Origin: DASRAU01 sp036005805
GTDB lineage: Bacteria; Acidobacteriota; Polarisedimenticolia; Gp22-AA2
Assembly (NCBI GenBank): GCA_036005805.1
Contig: DASYQE010000259.1
Span: forward strand, 1 to 15,751
Length of the DNA: 15,751 bases
Reading direction: 5' to 3'
The notes under the pieces were generated by a model that was not told the DNA's origin, did no database searches, and saw nothing but the letters and a program-made list of their open reading frames with translations. Both the position numbers and the translations under genes were made by a program. This document shows, in pieces, positions 14,509 to 15,751 of the stretch; position 1 is the first letter of the stretch; every line of letters begins with the position of its first letter.

Positions 14509-15751
14509 CTAAGTGCGCTCGAGGACTGTCTCGAGGCTCTGTTTCTTCGTCAGGGCGTCGCGCCAGCGATCGCCGGTCTCCGCCAGGCGCGCGGCGGCGT
14601 TGGTGATCCGGAAATCGAGCGGATGCGCCTTCGCCAGCTCGTCCCACGTCAGCGGCATCGACACCGGCGCCCCGGCGGCGCCGCGGGGTGAGTAAGCCAC
14701 GTTCAGCGTCTTGCCGCGGGCGTTCATATTGTAATCCAGGAAGATTTTGCCGGTGCGCTTCGGCACGCTCCATTCCATGGTGATGTCCTTCGGGTGCCGC
14801 CGCATCAGGTGCCGGCCGACGATCTCGCACAGCTCGCGGGCCTGGTCGAAATCGATGGTGCGGCGGATCGGCACGAAGATGTGCAGCCCCGTCTTGCCCG
14901 ACGTCTTGGCGATCGCCTCGAGCGACATGCTCTGGAGCAGCTCGCGCAGCCGGAACGCCACGTCCTTCCCCTTCTCGAAGGCCGCGGTGTTCAGCTCCGG
15001 CTCGTCCCCGGGCTTCTCCTGACCGGAATATATGTAGGGGTCGAGGTCGAAGACAAGGTAGTCGGGGCAGGCCAGGTACGAGGATTCCAGCGCCTCGAGG
15101 GACGAGGAGGTGTCGGTTCCCCTTCCGGGCGCGTCGTCGCCGGGGGTCTGGCGCGAGTGCCACACGTGGTACTCGAGCGTCCCCGACTGCGCCAGCCACA
15201 GGAGCGTCGGCAGGTTGTTGCAGAGCAGGTAATCGTGCCGCTCGTCCTTGTGCTCGGAGAACACCGTGATGGTCTCGGCGAACGGCGGGCGCTCCTGCTC
15301 CCAGTGCTTCTGGAAGAAGCGGTGCCCGGTGATGCCGTCGGGCATGCGGATCATCGTCAGCGGCCGGTCGTGCAGGTGCGGCAGCATGAACGGGGAGATC
15401 TGCGCCAGGTAGCGGAGGAGATCGCGCTTGGTGAGAGCGGGCTGCTGCAGCGCCGCGTCGGCCGGCCAGTAGACGCGATCGAGCGTCGTGAGGCGGATGC
15501 GGTGCGGGCCGACCAGGAGCGGGAATTCCTTTCCGCCGCGATCGAGCTGAGCGAGGACTTCCTGGATCTGCGCGGCGTGTGCCGCCGCAGACGGGTCCGA
15601 TGATGCGGCGACACCCGGACCGGTAGACCCGGACCTGAGGATCGGCTTCGGTTTGGTGATCCTCCGGGGGTCGAGGTCCTCCCGCATCCTTATATATACG
15701 GGGGCGCGAAGGTGGCCGTCGGGGGTGAAGGAATGGAACTTCACCTCCGCC
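14509..15751 (-). CDS. ligD: LigD: end of ligase OB domain plus polymerase domain (5' end outside window)
   Basis: The frame is open through the right edge, and the first visible residues (AEVKFHSFTPDGHLRAPV, then MREDLDP) match the end of an ATP-dependent ligase OB domain, including its motif VI region. The gene therefore starts beyond the window, and GTG 15742-15744 is an internal valine. Counting that valine as 1, a linker spans about 35-70 and a LigD-type primase-polymerase domain about 75-395. This has RPLTMIRMPDG, FFQKHW, the metal-binding DLDP (Asp233, Asp235), SGKTGLHIFVP with His288, and LDYNMNARGKT with Asp337. It fills and extends ends during NHEJ. The order ligase then polymerase is that of Pseudomonas LigD, not of Mycobacterium. 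A phosphoesterase domain, if present, is upstream and unseen. Two insertions flank DLDP (about 199-226 and 237-256). Confidence 0.95.
   Translation of the reverse strand, partial: AEVKFHSFTPDGHLRAPVYIRMREDLDPRRITKPKPILRSGSTGPGVAASSDPSAAAHAAQIQEVLAQLDRGGKEFPLLVGPHRIRLTTLDRVYWPADAALQQPALTKRDLLRYLAQISPFMLPHLHDRPLTMIRMPDGITGHRFFQKHWEQERPPFAETITVFSEHKDERHDYLLCNNLPTLLWLAQSGTLEYHVWHSRQTPGDDAPGRGTDTSSSLEALESSYLACPDYLVFDLDPYIYSGQEKPGDEPELNTAAFEKGKDVAFRLRELLQSMSLEAIAKTSGKTGLHIFVPIRRTIDFDQARELCEIVGRHLMRRHPKDITMEWSVPKRTGKIFLDYNMNARGKTLNVAYSPRGAAGAPVSMPLTWDELAKAHPLDFRITNAAARLAETGDRWRDALTKKQSLETVLERT

Noticed and set aside
15742..15744. GTG as the start of a stand-alone LigD polymerase
   Set aside because: The upstream codons are open and the following residues are the end of a ligase OB domain, so this is an internal valine of a larger LigD.
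1..15751. tRNA, rRNA, insertion sequence, phage or toxin-antitoxin genes
   Set aside because: I looked at the gaps and both strands and saw no clover-leaf, rRNA-like, transposase or terminal inverted repeat signal. A covariance-model scan would be needed to exclude small RNAs.

Overview
The window is very GC-rich by eye and densely coded. It holds eleven complete genes plus one partial gene at each edge. Gaps are short, and I found no rRNA, tRNA, CRISPR array, transposase or phage gene. The best clue to the host is the large secreted peptidase at 8258-10993. It joins a reprolysin-like catalytic domain to FG-GAP/VCBS repeats and a C-terminal module with a YYLVRAGNACGEG motif, a style I associate with Acidobacteriota (Thermoanaerobaculia-like) and similar soil or metagenomic lineages. 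The Ku/LigD pair, the archaeal-type ATP-dependent ligase and the YncE-like propeller fit such a host. The phylum is an inference.

Left block, minus strand, 1-2178: a DnaJ/CbpA-type co-chaperone with a shortened zinc finger, a CbpM/HspR-like MerR protein 4 bp downstream, and a secreted YVTN-type beta-propeller 17 bp further on that runs off the left edge. Class II fumarase (fumC, 2278-3651) is transcribed divergently. It converges on prephenate dehydratase (pheA), with a composite hairpin between the two stops.

Central block, minus strand, 3747-8158: an aldo/keto reductase, exonuclease III (xthA), an ATP-dependent DNA ligase of the archaeal/LigB type joined to xthA by a 1-bp junction, and pheA. 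The secreted metallopeptidase is divergent from the aldo/keto reductase. Its 3' end overlaps the next minus-strand gene by 14 bp.

Right block, minus strand, 10980-15751: a likely operon for non-homologous end joining with unusual passengers. In transcription order it holds LigD (only the end of the ligase OB domain and the whole polymerase domain are in the window), Ku, a MerR-type HTH fused to four TPRs, a membrane-anchored M28 peptidase, and a multi-pass membrane protein of unknown function. Gaps are 13-22 bp. The HTH-TPR protein, with a perfect 12-bp palindrome just upstream of its start, is the best candidate for something undescribed: a possible regulator or scaffold co-expressed with Ku and LigD.
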